Shown here: in pieces, positions 6,095 through 7,855 of the stretch
Layout of the letters: the number at the start of each line of letters is the position of its first letter
Numbering within the stretch: position 1 is the first letter of the stretch
Assembly (NCBI GenBank): GCA_030613765.1
Contig: JAUWLI010000125.1
Location: forward strand, 1-7,855
DNA from: Phycisphaerae bacterium
Lineage (GTDB): Bacteria > Planctomycetota > Phycisphaerae > Sedimentisphaerales > SG8-4
DNA: 7,855 nucleotides
Direction: 5' to 3'
Notes under the pieces: model-generated
The model's database searches: none
The model's input: only the letters and a program-made list of their open reading frames with translations
Told to the model about the DNA's origin: nothing
Program-made: the position numbers and the translations under genes

Positions 6095-7105
6095 ATGCGG
6101 AAAAAAGAAGCACAAGCCCGGGAAAGGACACTGCTTGTATTTAATTGTCATGAGCCATGGGTACATCAGCTTGGAGTATTAGGCTACAAGATTGATATAG
6201 TTATAGGACTCAAAGGCCGTTATCTTGAAACGTGGGACGAGCAGATGCGGCCTATGCCACCAAATTCCCGGTTAATTACTTTGCCCCAAGCACAGCAGTC
6301 ACAGACCCGTTACTACTGTATCATAACCCACAACATAAACGACCTGCTTGATATTAAACACAGGCACGAGCCGAGGCTTATTGTCATTCACTCAACGTTC
6401 GAGGGTCGGGCGCTGGATGAAAATTCTGATGTTATTCCACAGGATATGAAAGACACGCTGAAGAAATACCTGAAGTTGATTGGCGGTCATGCAGTAGCTG
6501 TCTCTATGTTGAAGGGCAAATCCTGGGATTTTTCCGGGGACATCGTACCTTTTGCAGTTCATGATGACGATTATCTTCCCTATTCCGGCCAGACAAGTTC
6601 CGGCCTTCGTATTTGCAATTTTATTGAGAACCGAAAGACAATTCTGTTATGGGACTTTCATGAAAAAGCATTTGATGGGATTCCCGTACGTCTCGTCGGA
6701 CACAATCCGAAAATGCCGGGTGTAAGAGCTGCCAATAGTTGGGACCATCTGAAAAGGATGTTGCAGTCTCATCGTTTTTACATCCATACCGCAAATCCGG
6801 AACTTGAAGATGGTTACAATATGGCAAGTTTGGAGGCAATGGCTGCAGGGATGCCTATCCTTGGCAATCGGCACCACACCTCACCCATCGAACACGGCGT
6901 AAGTGGCTTCCTCAGCGACGACCCTGCTGAATTACGTAAGTATGCCAATATGCTGCTCGAAGACAAAATCTTAGCAACAATGATGGGCCGGGAGGCCCGA
7001 AAGACCGTTACAGAGCAATTCTCAATGACCAAATTCAAAGAAGCCTTTCTACAGTCCATCGAAACAGCCCGTCAGAAATGGAAACATAGAAAGCTCAATC
7101 GGTGA
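6095..7105 (+). CDS. GT-B fold glycosyltransferase, GT4-like (group 1)
   Basis: A probable sugar transferase using a nucleotide-activated donor; the acceptor is unknown. The protein is 336 residues, short for GT4, with a reduced N-terminal domain starting directly at the first strand (LLVFNCHEPWVHQLG, 13-27). The C-terminal donor-binding domain (about 180-320) carries LLWDFHEKAFDGIPVRLVGHN (184-204) and the family hallmark EDGYNMASLEAMAAGMP (238-254), then SPIEHGVSGFL (263-273). In the usual E-x7-E motif the second acid is Glu247, but the first position is Asp239, preceded by Glu238. There is no signal peptide or membrane segment, so it is likely cytoplasmic. An in-frame TAG at 6074 means the ATG at 6095 is the only reasonable start; its ribosome binding site is weak (AGG at 6086-6088). 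It has no same-strand partner nearby, and its codons look richer in A and T than the E1-E2-isomerase cluster. Confidence 0.82.
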   Translation: MRKKEAQARERTLLVFNCHEPWVHQLGVLGYKIDIVIGLKGRYLETWDEQMRPMPPNSRLITLPQAQQSQTRYYCIITHNINDLLDIKHRHEPRLIVIHSTFEGRALDENSDVIPQDMKDTLKKYLKLIGGHAVAVSMLKGKSWDFSGDIVPFAVHDDDYLPYSGQTSSGLRICNFIENRKTILLWDFHEKAFDGIPVRLVGHNPKMPGVRAANSWDHLKRMLQSHRFYIHTANPELEDGYNMASLEAMAAGMPILGNRHHTSPIEHGVSGFLSDDPAELRKYANMLLEDKILATMMGREARKTVTEQFSMTKFKEAFLQSIETARQKWKHRKLNR

Positions 7106-7251
7106 TTGTCCTTGTTTAATCCTTCCTCACCTTGTGACCGTAAACCTACTTGCCTAACGAGTCCAAGTTTTTCTCAATCAATATATTTATAGAGTCATAC
7201 CGATTGTTTTAAATCATTGCGCTTCGCGAATTTTGCATAGATGGGTGGCAG

Positions 7252-7270
7252 CCTCAAGCGCAGCTTGGGG
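7252..7270. repeat. Short hairpin in a GC-rich repeat-like island
   Basis: CCTCAAGC (7252-7259) and GCTTGGGG (7263-7270) pair over eight positions with one T-G wobble around a GCA loop. It is flanked by GATGGGTGGCAG on the left and ATGGC on the right. The tight stem and GC-rich wording against an AT-rich background suggest a REP-like unit. No T tract follows on the plus strand, so a terminator role is unlikely. Confidence 0.4.
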
Positions 7271-7537
7271 ATGGCTTACTGACATTTATTTAGAGCGCAA
7301 CATTTAATTACAATTGGTATTATTTCTTTACGAAAGGTATTGCTAAAGTCATCTGTAGGCTCATCATTGATCCTGTTTTCCCGTTTAAGCTGGGTATTGT
7401 CGACTGTTTCGTTTTTACGGGATGTTGTGAGAGGTTTATCATCAATTGATTTTGAGGATGTTTGATTCCTTTTGTTGATTGCTAAGGGCTCTGCACAGGC
7501 CACTCCCGCTTCGCAATACCGACCCAAAATCGCTGAA

Positions 7538-7568
7538 ACAATAATTCATCAAATTATTTGTCTATACT
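7538..7568 (+). promoter_or_regulatory. Candidate -10 element with overlapping inverted repeat upstream of the ABM-domain gene
   Basis: TATACT (7563-7568) is a good -10 match, 70 bases before the ATG at 7639, but no good -35 is found at 16-18 bases. Where the -35/spacer should be lies a perfect inverted repeat, AATAATT (7540-7546) and AATTATT (7552-7558) around CATCA. It could be an operator or a chance AT-rich palindrome. Confidence 0.3.
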
Positions 7569-7627
7569 CCGCCCATTTGGTAAACTTCCACCTGAAATCG
7601 CAAAACCTATGACCGGACTTTTACCAC

Positions 7628-7632
7628 AGGAG
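7628..7632 (+). promoter_or_regulatory. Ribosome binding site of the ABM-domain gene
   Basis: AGGAG lies six bases before the ATG at 7639, a strong site that fixes this start. Confidence 0.75.
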
Positions 7633-7638
7633 AATACT

Positions 7639-7855
7639 ATGCTAATAGTCCATGTTTTCGTCCATGTTAAAGCCGAACACGTCGAAGCTTTTCAGGCCGC
7701 CACACTTGAAAACGCCCGCAACAGCGTCCGTGAGCCGGGCATTGCCCGATTTGACGTAATCCAACAGCAGGATGACCCTGCTCGCTTTCTACTTGTAGAA
7801 ATCTATCGCACTGGCGACGACCCGGCTAAACACAAGGAAACATCGCATTATCAGA
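7639..7855 (+). CDS. ABM-domain (LsrG/YgiN-like) putative monooxygenase or isomerase, 3'-truncated
   Basis: A small dimeric ferredoxin-like-fold protein of the antibiotic biosynthesis monooxygenase superfamily. Members include quinol monooxygenases (YgiN) and the autoinducer-2 breakdown enzyme LsrG. Seventy-two codons are visible before the window ends; full-length members are about 95-110 residues, so the C-terminal quarter or so is missing. The N terminus [18 protein letters not shown] is the first strand and helix. [21 protein letters not shown] (32-52) matches the G-x-x-RFDVLQ-x-x-x-x-x-RF pattern of LsrG-like proteins. [19 protein letters not shown] (53-71) matches their E-x-Y-x(8)-H-K-x-T-x-HY segment. 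The RFDV and HKETSHY phrases favour an LsrG-like subgroup, but no lsr genes are in view, so AI-2 processing is not claimed. The upstream region is non-coding, so this may be the first gene of the next operon. Confidence 0.85.
   Translation, partial: MLIVHVFVHVKAEHVEAFQAATLENARNSVREPGIARFDVIQQQDDPARFLLVEIYRTGDDPAKHKETSHYQ

Larger units (their letters stand above)
7106..7638. other. Long gene-poor region with repeat-like patches
   Basis: About 530 bases with no convincing coding sequence. It is mostly AT-rich with GC-rich islands at about 7217-7275 and 7490-7530. Both islands contain CGCTTCGC (7220-7227 and 7507-7514); the first also has the palindrome TTCGCGAA (7223-7230) and a hairpin (7252-7270). 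An 83-codon minus-strand frame (7276-7527) opens with TTG, has a low-complexity polar composition and no recognised domain. No clear terminator for the glycosyltransferase gene is visible. The pattern fits a remnant of dispersed repeats or a decayed gene. Confidence 0.5.

Noticed and set aside
5883..6131. An 82-codon minus-strand frame with a hydrophobic stretch near its start
   Set aside because: It has no supported start, overlaps the glycosyltransferase start, and AT-rich intergenic DNA readily gives such hydrophobic frames.
5944..6144. A 66-codon plus-strand frame just before and overlapping the glycosyltransferase start
   Set aside because: It starts with TTG, has no ribosome binding site, coincides with the best promoter candidate and shows no recognisable domain.
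7276..7527. An 83-codon minus-strand frame in the gene-poor region
   Set aside because: It starts with TTG and has no clear ribosome binding site or recognised domain; it is kept only as part of the unexplained region finding.
1..7855. CRISPR array, tRNA or rRNA genes, transposase, integrase or toxin-antitoxin pair
   Set aside because: No regularly spaced repeats, cloverleaf-like segments, rRNA-like stretches or mobile or defence protein motifs were seen on either strand.

Overview
The window is 7,855 bases of bacterial chromosome with moderate GC, short gene spacing and Shine-Dalgarno-led starts. No gene is diagnostic for taxonomy. A fused E1 alpha-beta protein, an L-fucose isomerase family protein and an unusual glycosyltransferase together would fit a saccharolytic, possibly planctomycete-like (Phycisphaerae-type) lineage, but this is a weak inference.

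Positions 1-4972 hold a co-directional plus-strand cluster. It starts with the 3' part of a thiamine-diphosphate-dependent 2-oxo acid dehydrogenase E1 in which the alpha and beta subunits are one polypeptide (closest in feel to pyruvate/acetoin dehydrogenases). Next comes the lipoyl-bearing E2 acyltransferase, then an L-fucose isomerase family protein with its metal ligands intact. E1 and E2 would convert a 2-oxo acid to an acyl-CoA. The isomerase would feed a deoxysugar or pentose into catabolism that can end in pyruvate. No E3 (dihydrolipoamide dehydrogenase) gene is visible. A REP/MITE-like inverted repeat sits between E1 and E2.

Positions 4973-5221 are a structured spacer between convergent genes, with a near-perfect long hairpin and a second terminator-like structure. 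Positions 5222-5620 encode a small two-CBS-domain protein on the minus strand. Positions 5621-6094 are an AT-rich divergent intergenic region with candidate promoters in both directions.

Positions 6095-7105 encode a GT-B type glycosyltransferase with a modified acidic motif. Positions 7106-7638 contain no convincing gene. This stretch has a hairpin and GC-rich patches that look like dispersed-repeat remnants, then a possible promoter with an AT-rich inverted repeat. The window ends inside a small ABM-domain (LsrG/YgiN-like) monooxygenase-family gene.

I found no CRISPR array, tRNA, rRNA, transposase or phage gene, and no clear evidence of a new defence or mobile system. The points most worth a second look are the isomerase linked to the dehydrogenase, the repeat inside that operon, the Asp-to-Asn change in the E2 active-site motif, and the unexplained 7106-7638 region.
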